DNA of 27,746 bases, from assembly GCA_038232275.1 (NCBI GenBank), contig JBBSIC010000042.1, positions 1-27,746 of the forward strand, read 5' to 3'. The notes below the pieces were generated by a model that had not been told where the DNA came from, made no database searches, and worked only from the letters and a program-made list of their open reading frames with translations. Source of the stretch: DATLGB01 sp038232275. GTDB taxonomy: Bacteria > Actinomycetota > Thermoleophilia > Solirubrobacterales > Solirubrobacteraceae. The position numbers and the translations under genes are program-made. This document shows positions 1-7,538 of the stretch, in pieces (within the stretch, counting starts at the first letter, position 1; each line of letters opens with the position of its first letter).

Positions 1-131
1 CCGCCCCGCGCGCGCCCGGCCCCCCCCCCCCCCGCCCCCCCCCGGCGCCCCCGGCCCGCCCCGGCGCCGGCCCCCCGCCGGCCCCCCCCGCCCCGCGCCC
101 CGGGCGCGCCGCGCGCCCGGGCCCGCGCCCG
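1..131. other. Low-complexity C/G-only segment at window edge
   Basis: The first 131 bases contain only C and G, about 70% C, with a run of 14 C at 20-33 and a run of 9 C at 35-43. The first T is at 132. No reading frame or repeat unit makes sense of it. A natural 73% GC sequence would almost never lack A and T for this long, so I read it as a low-quality contig end or base-calling artefact rather than biology. The two single-base losses in the following gene fit that view. Confidence 0.7.
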
Positions 132-191
132 TGCGGCCCCGGTAGCGCCGGGGCGGTTTGCCGACCGCCGCGGCGGTAGAGGTCCGTCGCC

Positions 192-1596
192 ATGGCCACC
201 TCGGCGCTGCTCGCCACCAAGGACATCGACACGGTCGTCTCAGACAGCGACCAGAGCGGGCTCCGGCGCGCGGTGGGCGCGCTGGACCTCACGGCGCTGG
301 GCATCGGCGCATCATCGGCACCGGCATCTTCGTCATCATCGGCGAGGCGATCGGCGATTCGGGCCCCGCGATCGTCCTGTCGTTCGTGCTGGCCGGCGTC
401 ACCTGCATCTTCTCGGCGCTGTCCTACGCCGAGCTGGCGTCGTCGATCCCGGTCTCCGGCTCCGCCTACGCCTACAGCTACGCGACGATGGGCGAGCTCG
501 CGGCCTGGATCATCGGCTGGGACCTGCTGCTCGAGTACGGGCTGTCGGTCGGGGCGATCGCCGTCGGCTGGGGGCAGTACTTCAACGAGATCCTCGATTC
601 CGTCTTCGGCACGAGCCTGCCCGCGTCGATCGCGAACCCCCCCGGCGAGGGCGGGAGCGTCAACGTGCCGGCGGTCTTCGTCGTGCTGGCCGTCGCAGGG
701 GTGCTGATCGCCGGTGTGCGCGAGTCCGCGCGGGCCAACGCGGTCATGGTGGCGGTCAAGATCCTGATCCTGCTCATGTTCTGCGGGCTGGCCTTCAGCG
801 CCTTCGACGGCGCCCACTTCGACAACTTCGCCCCGCACGGCTTCTCGGGCATCTCGGATGCCGCGGCGGTGATCTTCTTCGCCTACATCGGCTTCGACGC
901 GTCTCGACCGGCAGCGGCGAGGCAAAGAACCCGGGCCGCGACATGCCGATCGCGATCATCGGGTCGCTGGTCGTCGCGACGGTCCTGTACATCCTCGTGT
1001 CGGTCGCCGCGGTCGGCGCACTCCCGGCGGACAAGCTCTCCGGCGCGAAGGCGCCGCTGGCGACCGCGATGCGCGACGGCGCGCACTTCGGCTGGGCCGC
1101 CGACGTCGTGTCCTTCGGGGCGCTGATCGCTATCACCAGCGTGGTGCTGGCGTTCCTCTATGGCCAGACGCGCATCACGCTCGCGATGGGCCGCGACGGG
1201 CTGCTGCCGGCGGTCTTCGGGCGGGTCTCGCAGCGCACCGGGACGCCCGTGCTGGCGACCCTCATCTTCGCGACCCTGACCGCGACCCTCGCGGCCTTCG
1301 TCCCGCTCGGGACGATTGCCGAGCTCGTGAACATCGGCACGCTGTTCGCGTTTGTGATCGTCAACGTCGGCGTGATCATCCTGCGGCGCACCCGGCCGGA
1401 CCTCGAGCGGCGCTTCCGGGTGCCGCTGGTCCCGGTCGTGCCGATCATCGGTGCCCTGTTGTGCGTCTATCTGATGACCAAGCTGCCGGGGCTGACCTGG
1501 CTGCGCTTCGGCGTCTGGCTCGTTGTCGGCCTGGCGATCTACGCCTTCTACGGCCGCACGCACTCAAAGCTCAGGTCCGCCCCGGCGGGCGCCTGA
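192..1596 (+). pseudogene. APC-superfamily amino-acid permease (YfnA/CAT-like), two apparent frameshifts
   Basis: When three frames are joined the product is about 468 residues, the usual length for a 12-13 TM cationic or general amino-acid/H+ symporter in the inner membrane. The ATG at 192 has an AGAGG Shine-Dalgarno sequence 9 nt upstream. TM1 carries GIGA-IIGTGIF, the family's unwound substrate-binding motif, and the loop FFAYIGFDA-VSTGSGEAKNPGRD is the hallmark region after TM6. One base is missing at about 310/311 (frame of 192 to frame of 158) and one at about 900/901 (to frame of 943); each time a GCN codon seems to have lost its third base. Nothing else in the protein looks decayed, so sequencing error is more likely than a real pseudogene. 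Substrate cannot be told from sequence. Confidence 0.8.
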
Positions 1597-1618
1597 GCCA
1601 CGGCTCGAGGCGCGCCCG
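1586..1618 (+). terminator. Hairpin overlapping permease stop codon
   Basis: CGGGCG at 1586-1591 pairs with CGCCCG at 1613-1618, then CC/GG, then GAGC 1595-1598 with GCTC 1603-1606 around a CACG loop, with a small bulge. It contains the TGA of the permease at 1594-1596 and lies at the 3' end of that gene. There is no U-tract after it, so it may be a GC-type or Rho-assisted terminator. Confidence 0.35.
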
Positions 1619-1785
1619 CGTCGCGCCTCACGCCAGGACCCACGTCGGCGAGCTTGCAGGGCAGCGTCTCGGAGGCCGAGCGCGAGGTCACGGCGACGGA
1701 GGAACCGCGCTCCCGGCTCCGCCGCCGGCGGCGGCCTCGAAGCCGACGAAGCCCGCGTCGCCGAACCCGCTCAGCGAGCTCGCCT

Positions 1786-2385
1786 TCAGCCCAGCGCGGG
1801 ATGGGCGGGATCGGCGACGTCCACGAGCGCGATGACGGTCTTGGTGGCGAAGCTGGGCCGGGCGGGGGTCGGCGCCTGCGCGGCCTGGGCCGGCGGCCCG
1901 CCGTTGGCGTATTGGGTCCAGGTGACGAGCAGGCGGTCGCCGTGCAGCAGGAGCTGGTGGCCGTAGCCCGTGCCGAGCGCCAGCGTCCCGAGCTCCCGCG
2001 GGGCGCCGGCGGAGACGTCGACGACGTGCAGCTCCCCGTTCTCGACGGCGTACAGCGTGGTCCCGTTCGTCTTGACGATGTCGGGCTCGTGGACGCCCGC
2101 CTCCTGCACGTTGGTGACGGAGAAGTCCTCGCCCGGGGTGGCCGCGGCGGGGGCGGGTATCGCTTCGCCCGCGGTCCCGCCGGCGCCCGGCGCGGCGACG
2201 GGCAGCGGCGCCGGGACGGCGGCGGTCGGAGGCCCGCCCGGCGACCAGCGCCGCGCATGGGTCTTGCCGTACTCGACGAGCTGCTTGCAGCCGGCGAAGC
2301 GCCCGAGCTTGGGCTTGGCCGCGTCGGCCTGCGCGCTGAGGCTCAGCAGGACCGCGAGCAGGAGCAGGGCCAGGACGCGGCGCAT
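1786..2385 (-). pseudogene. Truncated secreted beta-propeller-domain protein
   Basis: The protein is 199 residues from the ATG at 2385, which starts a clear signal peptide: MRRVL, then a Leu/Ala-rich core, ending near AQADA-A. The ATG upstream at 2496 would overlap the ArsR gene and is unlikely. The segment FSVTNVQEAGVHEPDIVKTNG is the signature at the start of the domain called 'beta-propeller, distantly related to WD-40' in secreted proteins. Members I know are about 600-700 residues. This one stops at TGA 1786-1788 after about one and a half blades (last residues ADPAHPALG), and no other frame downstream continues the propeller. It is probably a 3'-truncated gene, perhaps by deletion against the permease. 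It lies 32 nt downstream of the ArsR gene. Confidence 0.65.
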
Positions 2386-2417
2386 GCCAGCGATGGTCCT
2401 CCCCGGAAGTTGGCGCG

Positions 2418-2768
2418 TCAAGCGCCGCGGCCTCGTTCCTCCTTGCCTGTGAGCTCTTCCAACAGGACGTCCAGTGCCTCCAAACGCGCGTTCCACATCC
2501 GTTCGTAGTTCTTGACCCAGTCGTGGATGGGCTTGAGCGGCTGCCCGTTGAGACGGTACATCCGCTGACGCCCTTCGTCGCGCACATCCACCAGTCCCAC
2601 CTCCCGAAGCACCTTCAGGTGCTTGGACACCTGCGGTTGCGCCAGGCCGAGCCGCGTGACGAGGGCGTTCACAGGGCGCTCCCCGTCGGCGAGGATGTCC
2701 AGGATCTGGCGCCGGCGGGGCTCCGCCACCGCGTTGAAGGCATCCGCTGTCGTTGCTGCTCGCGCCAT
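2418..2768 (-). CDS. ArsR/SmtB-family winged-helix repressor
   Basis: This 116-residue protein has the ArsR-type HTH: AVAEPRRRQILDIL (helices 1-2), then LAQPQVSKHLKVLREVGLV (recognition helix) and the wing DEGRQRMYRLNG. The C-terminal HDWVKNYERMWNARLEALDVLLEEL helix is typical of the ArsR subgroup usually paired with an SRPBCC/AHSA1 gene. No such partner is present here, and I see no cysteine metal site, so metal sensing is not supported. I chose ATG 2768 over ATG 2777 because a TACTAT -10-like box at 2776-2781 covers the upper ATG and lies 7 nt before the lower one, which would give a leaderless mRNA. It is probably autoregulated through the inverted repeat at 2779-2798. Confidence 0.9.
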   Translation of the reverse strand: MARAATTADAFNAVAEPRRRQILDILADGERPVNALVTRLGLAQPQVSKHLKVLREVGLVDVRDEGRQRMYRLNGQPLKPIHDWVKNYERMWNARLEALDVLLEELTGKEERGRGA

Positions 2769-2775
2769 GCAGTAC

Positions 2776-2798
2776 ATAGTATTCGCATATAAGAATAC
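2776..2798 (-). promoter_or_regulatory. Candidate arsR promoter with overlapping inverted-repeat operator
   Basis: A perfect inverted repeat GTATTC (2779-2784), 8-nt spacer, GAATAC (2793-2798) sits in an AT-rich island between the divergent ArsR and DUF4126 genes. On the minus strand TACTAT (2781 to 2776) reads as a -10 element 7 nt from ATG 2768 and overlaps one arm. A repressor dimer bound here would block its own promoter and possibly the divergent gene at 2845. Confidence 0.6.
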
Positions 2799-2844
2799 GT
2801 CAAGGAGCTGGCCATCGTCCCCGAGATCGGGGTATGACGGCGCA

Positions 2845-3762
2845 ATGACCTCCAGCGCCAGATGGCCCGATGCCGCGCTGCTCGGCGCGTCCGGGGCGAT
2901 GCGGACCTTCGTCCCGCCCGCGATGCTCGCCGTGCGCGGGCGGATCCGCGGCCGCGCCCACCACGCGGCGCTCGCCGCGGCGGTGGGGGAGATCGCTCAC
3001 GACAAGCTGCCGATCGCCCGCGAGCGGGTCGACGTCCCGTCCGTCGGCGCGCGCGTCGCGTCGGGCCTGTTCGCCGGCCACGCCGTGGCGGGGCCGGTGG
3101 GCGCGGTGGCCGGGGCCGCGAGCGCCGCGGTCAGCACGTTCGCCACCTACCGCGCCCGCAGCCTGGTCGGCCGGGCCACAGGCATCCCGGATCCCTGGGT
3201 CGGCGCGGCCGAGGACATCGTGTGCGTCACGGCCGCCGCCGTGGCGACCCGCCCGAGCGCCGGCGCCGCCGCCGAGGGCGAAGAGGCCGACGCGGCGTCG
3301 GCCGACGGGGTCGGGCGCTCCGCCGCGCGCGGGCTGCTGGCCGGGCTCGCCGGCACGGCCGCCATGACGCTCGCCCAGGGCGCGTACTACCAGCTGACCG
3401 GCGCCAAGCCGTCCGACGCGCCGCAGCGGGCCGGCCGCAAGGCGCTCGAGCGGGCGGGCAAGCGGGTGCCGCGCGACAAGCGGCCGGCGCTCAACCAGGC
3501 GATGCACTGGCTCTACGGCACGTCCTGGGGAATCCCGTACGGCGTGCTGGCGGGGTCCGTCGGCGCCCGCCCGGAGCCCAGCGGGGTCGCCTTCGGCCTG
3601 TCGGTGTGGGCGATCGGCCTCGCCCACCTGCCCGCGCTCGATCTCGCGCCGGCGCCGTGGAAGCAGTCGCCGCGGACGCTGGCCGCGGACGCCGCCTTCC
3701 ACGTCGTCTACGGCCTCGGCGCGGCGGGCGCGCTCAGAGCGACGTCACCTGGTCGCCGGTAG
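2845..3762 (+). CDS. DUF4126-like / YagU (DUF1440)-like two-part protein
   Basis: This is a 305-residue protein of unknown function. Residues ~8-130 resemble DUF4126: GASGAMRTFVPPAML, then DKLPIARERVD, a Gly/Ala-rich membrane-like stretch and ATGIPDPWVGAAEDI. Residues ~150-300, after an acidic linker around EGEEADAA, resemble the YagU/DUF1440 inner-membrane family: ARGLLAGLAGTAAMTLAQ, then LYGTSWGIPYGVLAG and VVYGLGAAGAL. Both parts are likely membrane-associated. The ATG 2845 follows TATGAC at 2833-2838, a weak -10-like match, and is divergent from arsR. The 3' end overlaps rpiA by 29 nt on the other strand. The domain calls are from memory of motifs, so a fused or distantly related family remains possible. 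Confidence 0.7.
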   Translation: MTSSARWPDAALLGASGAMRTFVPPAMLAVRGRIRGRAHHAALAAAVGEIAHDKLPIARERVDVPSVGARVASGLFAGHAVAGPVGAVAGAASAAVSTFATYRARSLVGRATGIPDPWVGAAEDIVCVTAAAVATRPSAGAAAEGEEADAASADGVGRSAARGLLAGLAGTAAMTLAQGAYYQLTGAKPSDAPQRAGRKALERAGKRVPRDKRPALNQAMHWLYGTSWGIPYGVLAGSVGARPEPSGVAFGLSVWAIGLAHLPALDLAPAPWKQSPRTLAADAAFHVVYGLGAAGALRATSPGRR

Positions 3763-4375
3763 CGACCAGGACCTCCGTGACCAGCTCGGGCGCGAAGAGC
3801 CCGTGGGCGATGACGCCCGGCACGGCGTCCAGCCGCGCCGCGAGCGCGGCCAGGTCGTCCACCGGTCCGTGGTAGTCGGCGATTACGCCGCCGTCGGGGC
3901 TGGGCGGCGCGCCGTCGCGCACGGTCGCGTCCCCGAGCTCGCGCAATGTCGCGCGCAGCCCGTAGGCGAGCAGCTCGAGCGGGATCGGCGCGCGGATCAC
4001 GTCGACGGTCTTGTCCGATCCGGCGATCACGATGAAGCGCTCCGCCGCCGTCGCGACGACCTTCTCGCGTGTGTGCGCCCCGCCGCCGCCCTTGACCAGC
4101 CAGCGGTCCGGGTCGACCTGGTCGGTGCCGTCGATGGCGATGTCGAGGCGGTCGAGGTCGTCGAAGGCCTCGACCTGCAGCCCGAGCTCGCGCGCGCTGC
4201 GCTCGGTGGCCGGGGAGGTCGCCACGCAGCGCACGCCCTCCAGGCGGCGCTCGGCGAGCGCCGTCAGCAGGTGCGCGACGGTGGAGCCCGTGCCGAGTCC
4301 GACCAGCTGCCCGGGCTCGACCAGCGCGGCGGCGGCCGCGGCCGCCGCCTGCTTTTCGTGTTCGGCGTCCGTCAT
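3734..4375 (-). CDS. rpiA: Ribose-5-phosphate isomerase A
   Basis: RpiA interconverts ribose-5-phosphate and ribulose-5-phosphate in the non-oxidative pentose phosphate pathway in the cytoplasm. The 213-residue protein has every expected motif: GLGTGST (26-32) phosphate-binding loop, TSPATE, DGTDQVD with Asp82 and Asp85, KGGGGAHTREK with Lys95 and the general-base Glu104, and GSDKTVD. Length matches bacterial RpiA (about 215-230). ATG 4375 was preferred over ATG 4438 because homology starts at TDAEHEKQ and the longer form would run into the divergent cyclase promoter region. The 83-nt gap to the cyclase gene contains no TA dinucleotide, so no -10 box is evident. Confidence 0.93.
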   Translation of the reverse strand: MTDAEHEKQAAAAAAAALVEPGQLVGLGTGSTVAHLLTALAERRLEGVRCVATSPATERSARELGLQVEAFDDLDRLDIAIDGTDQVDPDRWLVKGGGGAHTREKVVATAAERFIVIAGSDKTVDVIRAPIPLELLAYGLRATLRELGDATVRDGAPPSPDGGVIADYHGPVDDLAALAARLDAVPGVIAHGLFAPELVTEVLVATGDQVTSL

Positions 4376-4458
4376 CGTGCGCACAGCATGCCGCACCCAT
4401 CGGTCGGTGTGAGCCACCGCACAATGCGGAGTGGACACTCACCTTCCCGGCGGTCATC

Positions 4459-6027
4459 ATGAGCGGGGCGATGGGCGCGACCGCCACCAACGCCGGGCGG
4501 CTGCATGGCGGGGATGCGATCACGGCCCGCCGCGCGCTGCTGCGCAGCGTCGAGCGCCGCCTCACCCTGTCGGAGTGGACCGCCCACGCGTTCGGCATCT
4601 TCGACGTCGTCGCGCTGCTGTTCTATGTCCTGCCCGGGCCGGTCGACCGCGCCGCGTTCACCGACCACCTGCATGCGAACGCCGTCGGGCTGGCGATCTA
4701 CGTCCCGCTGGCGATGACCATCGGGACGATCGTCGGCAGGCGGATGAGCCCGACGCGCATGGCCTGGGTGGTCGAGGGCCGCGAGCCGGCGCCCGCGGAG
4801 CGCGCGCGGGCGCTGCGCGCCCCGATCTACGAGTTCAAGCTCGACGCCGCCCTGTGGCTGGGTGCGGCGCTGCTGTTCGCGGCGATCAACGCGCCGGTCT
4901 CCGGCGCGCTCGCCCTCCACGTCGCCTGGACGATCTTCCTCGGGGGGCTGACGACCTGCGGCGTCGCCTGCCTGCTGCTCGAGCGCCGGCTGCGCCCGAT
5001 CACCGAGCTGGCCCTCGCCGCCGGCCCACCCGCGCGGCCCGCGTGGCCGGGCGTCGAGGGTCGCCTGGTCCTCGCCTGGCTCTTGGCGACCGGCATGCCG
5101 CTCCTCGGGCTCGTCTCGCTCGGGATCGACGGCCTCATCCATCACGTCTCCTCGGCTGAGATGGCGCGCAGCACGCTCGTGCTCGCGGTCGTGGCGTTCG
5201 CGACCGGCGCCGGCGTGACGCTCCTGACCGCGCGCACGGTGGCGCGGCCGCTGACCGCCGTGCGCACGGCGCTCGGCCGCGTCCAGGCGGGCGACCTGGC
5301 GACGGAGGTGCGCGTCGACGACGGCAGCGAGGTCGGGCTGCTGCAGAGCGGGTTCAACTCGATGGTCGGCGGCCTGCGCGAGCGCGAGCGCATGCAGGAC
5401 CTCTACGCGCGCCAGGTGGGGGAGGACGTCGCCCGCGCCGCGCTCGCCGACGAGCCGCGCCTGGGCGGCGAGGTGCGCGAGGTCGCGATCCTGTTCGTCG
5501 ACATCGTCGGCTCCACGGCGATGGCCGCGCAGGCCCCGCCCGAGCGCGTCGTCGCCCGGCTGAACCGCTTCTTCTCGGTGGTCGTGGACGTGATCGCCGC
5601 TCACGGCGGCTGGGTCAACAAGTTCGAGGGCGACGCCGCCCTGTGCGTGTTCGGGGCGCCCGCGGCCGCAGAGGACCCCGCGGGGTGCGCGCTCGCCGCC
5701 GGCCGCGAGCTCCAGAAGCGGCTGCGCCTCGAGGTCCCGGGGCTCAGGGCGGGCATCGGCCTGTCGGCCGGGCCGGCGGTGGCGGGGTGGGTCGGTGCGC
5801 TGCAGCGGTTCGAGTACACGGTGATCGGCGACCCGGTCAACGTCGCGTCGCGGCTCTCGGAGCTCGCCAAGCAGCGGCCGGGGCGGCTGCTGGCCTCCGA
5901 GGCGATCGTCGTGCGCGCGGCCGCGCGCGAGCGCGACCGCTGGCGGCTCGGCGAGTCGCAGACGCTGCGCGGGCGCAGCACGCCGACGCGCTTGGCCTCC
6001 CCGGCCGACGCGCTGATCGCCACCTGA
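4459..6027 (+). CDS. Membrane class III adenylate cyclase with HAMP domain
   Basis: The 522-residue protein makes cAMP from ATP. About six membrane segments fall in residues 44-255, followed by a HAMP domain (~258-312, TARTVARPLTAV to FNSMVGGLRER) and a C-terminal cyclase catalytic domain (~338-510). The active-site set is complete: Asp348 in FVDIVGS and Asp392 in FEGDA (metal), Lys388 in NKFEGD and Asp458 in IGDPVN (adenine recognition), Asn461 and Arg465 in NVASR (transition state). The architecture matches the mycobacterial Rv1318c/Rv3645 group. The TGA stop shares its A with the ATG of the sulfotransferase gene (TGATG), so the two are translated together. ATG 4459 is followed by another ATG at 4471, and the exact start is uncertain. 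Confidence 0.92.
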   Translation: MSGAMGATATNAGRLHGGDAITARRALLRSVERRLTLSEWTAHAFGIFDVVALLFYVLPGPVDRAAFTDHLHANAVGLAIYVPLAMTIGTIVGRRMSPTRMAWVVEGREPAPAERARALRAPIYEFKLDAALWLGAALLFAAINAPVSGALALHVAWTIFLGGLTTCGVACLLLERRLRPITELALAAGPPARPAWPGVEGRLVLAWLLATGMPLLGLVSLGIDGLIHHVSSAEMARSTLVLAVVAFATGAGVTLLTARTVARPLTAVRTALGRVQAGDLATEVRVDDGSEVGLLQSGFNSMVGGLRERERMQDLYARQVGEDVARAALADEPRLGGEVREVAILFVDIVGSTAMAAQAPPERVVARLNRFFSVVVDVIAAHGGWVNKFEGDAALCVFGAPAAAEDPAGCALAAGRELQKRLRLEVPGLRAGIGLSAGPAVAGWVGALQRFEYTVIGDPVNVASRLSELAKQRPGRLLASEAIVVRAAARERDRWRLGESQTLRGRSTPTRLASPADALIAT

Positions 6028-6923
6028 TGCGACACCGGTCGAGCCCTACCCTCCGACCGGTGAGGCGCCAGATCAACGCCGCCCTGAGGCGGACCGGGTA
6101 TCAGCTGACCAGGACCACCCCGCGGGCGGGGGGTCCCGGCCGCCCGGTCCGGGAGCGCCGGCGCAACCCGCGGCTGCTGCGCGAGCCGGTGTTCGTGCTC
6201 TCGACGGTCCGCTCGGGCTCGACGTTGCTGCGGCTGCTGCTGGACTCGCACACGCAGATCCACTCGCCGCACGAGATGCATCTCAAGGACATCCGGGTCG
6301 AGGTCGGCGGCAAGTACGGCGAGAAGGCGCTGGCGGAGGTCAAGCTGGACCGCGACGAGCTCAACTCCGTGCTGTGGGACTGGTACCTGCACCGCGAGCT
6401 GGCGACGACGGGCAAGCCGATCCTCGTCAACAAGACGCCGAGCGACGTGTGGATCACCGACGGCATCCAGGCCTGCTGGCCCGACGCGCGCTTCATCTTC
6501 TTGCTGCGCCATCCGCTCGCGGTTGCGCGCTCACGCCAGGCGCTGCGCCCCGACGACGCCGAGGAGCGCAACCTCATGCGCGTGCTCAAGTACGCCACGG
6601 CCGTCGAGCACGCGCGTGAGACCCTGCCCGGACTCACGGTGCGCTACGAGGCTCTCGCAGCCGATCCGGTGGGGGAGACGCAGCGGCTGTGCTCGTTCCT
6701 CGGCGTCGCCTGGGAGCCGGAGATGGTCGAGTACGGCAGATTCTCGCACGGGCGCCTGAAGGCGGGGCTGGGCGACTGGAAGGACGCGATCATGACGGGA
6801 CAGGTCCAGCCGCCCAAGCCGCTGCCGGCACTCGACGAGGTCCCCGAGCTGCTGCGGCCGATCACCGCGGCGTGGGGCTACTCAGAACCGGTCCGGCCCG
6901 AACTCGAACGATCGGAACGCTGA
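6027..6923 (+). CDS. PAPS-dependent sulfotransferase family protein
   Basis: This 298-residue protein is predicted to transfer sulfate from PAPS to an acceptor hydroxyl, probably a carbohydrate or lipid. The 5'-phosphosulfate-binding loop is VFVLSTVRSGSTLL (55-68) and the 3'-phosphate-binding segment is FIFLLRHPLAVARS (156-169, Arg161 and Ser169). The C-terminal TVRYEALAADPVGETQRLCSFLGV is the common Sulfotransfer motif. The first ~50 residues are Arg-rich with no signal peptide, so it is cytoplasmic. Start ATG 6027 overlaps the cyclase stop by one base. The neighbouring O-antigen ligase and glycosyltransferases suggest a surface-glycan substrate (inference). Its 3' end overlaps the convergent gene by 42 nt. 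Confidence 0.88.
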   Translation: MRHRSSPTLRPVRRQINAALRRTGYQLTRTTPRAGGPGRPVRERRRNPRLLREPVFVLSTVRSGSTLLRLLLDSHTQIHSPHEMHLKDIRVEVGGKYGEKALAEVKLDRDELNSVLWDWYLHRELATTGKPILVNKTPSDVWITDGIQACWPDARFIFLLRHPLAVARSRQALRPDDAEERNLMRVLKYATAVEHARETLPGLTVRYEALAADPVGETQRLCSFLGVAWEPEMVEYGRFSHGRLKAGLGDWKDAIMTGQVQPPKPLPALDEVPELLRPITAAWGYSEPVRPELERSER

Positions 6924-7538
6924 CCGCATCGCCTTGACCAGGGCACGGCCGCGGGCGCCGAGGCGCCGGCGGCCGTTGACCTGCCGGAACGTGATGATCG
7001 CGCCGTCCCGGACGCCGGGCAGCTCGGGGGGCACGGCGAGGATGTCGATGCCCGTGCCGGGCCGCTGGGCGCTCCCGTAGCTGAAGCCCACCTGGTAGCC
7101 GGGGGCGGTGTGCACGCGGGCCTTGCCGTCCGCCTGCAGCTTGAAGTTCGACACGCTGCCCGCGAGGCGCCCCGCGTAGTTCACGGTGAAGGCCGGGAGC
7201 ATGCCCGCCACGTCGCCGCGGTAGGCGGGCAGGTGCAGGGGGCGCACCGTCACGGCCAGGTCGAGGCCGCGCCGGTGGCCCCGCAGGCGCAGCAGCTCGC
7301 CCGGGTGGGGGGTCGTGCGCTTGACGAGGCTCGGCGTCAGCAGGACGTTGAAGGCCGGCGCCTGGCGGTGCACGTATTGCTGCTTGCCGCCGAGCGGGTC
7401 GTAGAACACGAGCAGCGCGAGTAGCGTCAGGACGACCAGGGCCGCGACGAGGACCGCCGCGGTCGTGCGCCGCGGGATGCCGCGCCGGCGCTCGACGATC
7501 TGCGGCAGCGTCTCGCCGAACTGCGCCTGCAGTCTCAT
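6882..7538 (-). CDS. Single-TM membrane protein of unknown function, partner of ligase gene
   Basis: I do not recognise this 218-residue protein. A basic N-terminal cytoplasmic part (ERRRGIPRRTT) precedes one TM helix at about residues 26-47, and the rest (~50-218) is predicted extracytoplasmic and beta-rich, with VKRTTPHPGELLRLRGHRRGL and SYGSAQRPGTGIDILAVPPEL. It may be an accessory to the ligase because its ATG overlaps the ligase stop (ATGA, 7535-7538) and the two are surely co-transcribed. The 3' end overlaps the sulfotransferase gene by 42 nt on the opposite strand. Confidence 0.75.
   Translation of the reverse strand: MRLQAQFGETLPQIVERRRGIPRRTTAAVLVAALVVLTLLALLVFYDPLGGKQQYVHRQAPAFNVLLTPSLVKRTTPHPGELLRLRGHRRGLDLAVTVRPLHLPAYRGDVAGMLPAFTVNYAGRLAGSVSNFKLQADGKARVHTAPGYQVGFSYGSAQRPGTGIDILAVPPELPGVRDGAIITFRQVNGRRRLGARGRALVKAMRSAFRSFEFGPDRF

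Noticed and set aside
1..150. A C-rich telomere-like or triplex-forming repeat
   Set aside because: There is no repeat unit or conserved spacing, and the segment coincides with other signs of poor sequence.
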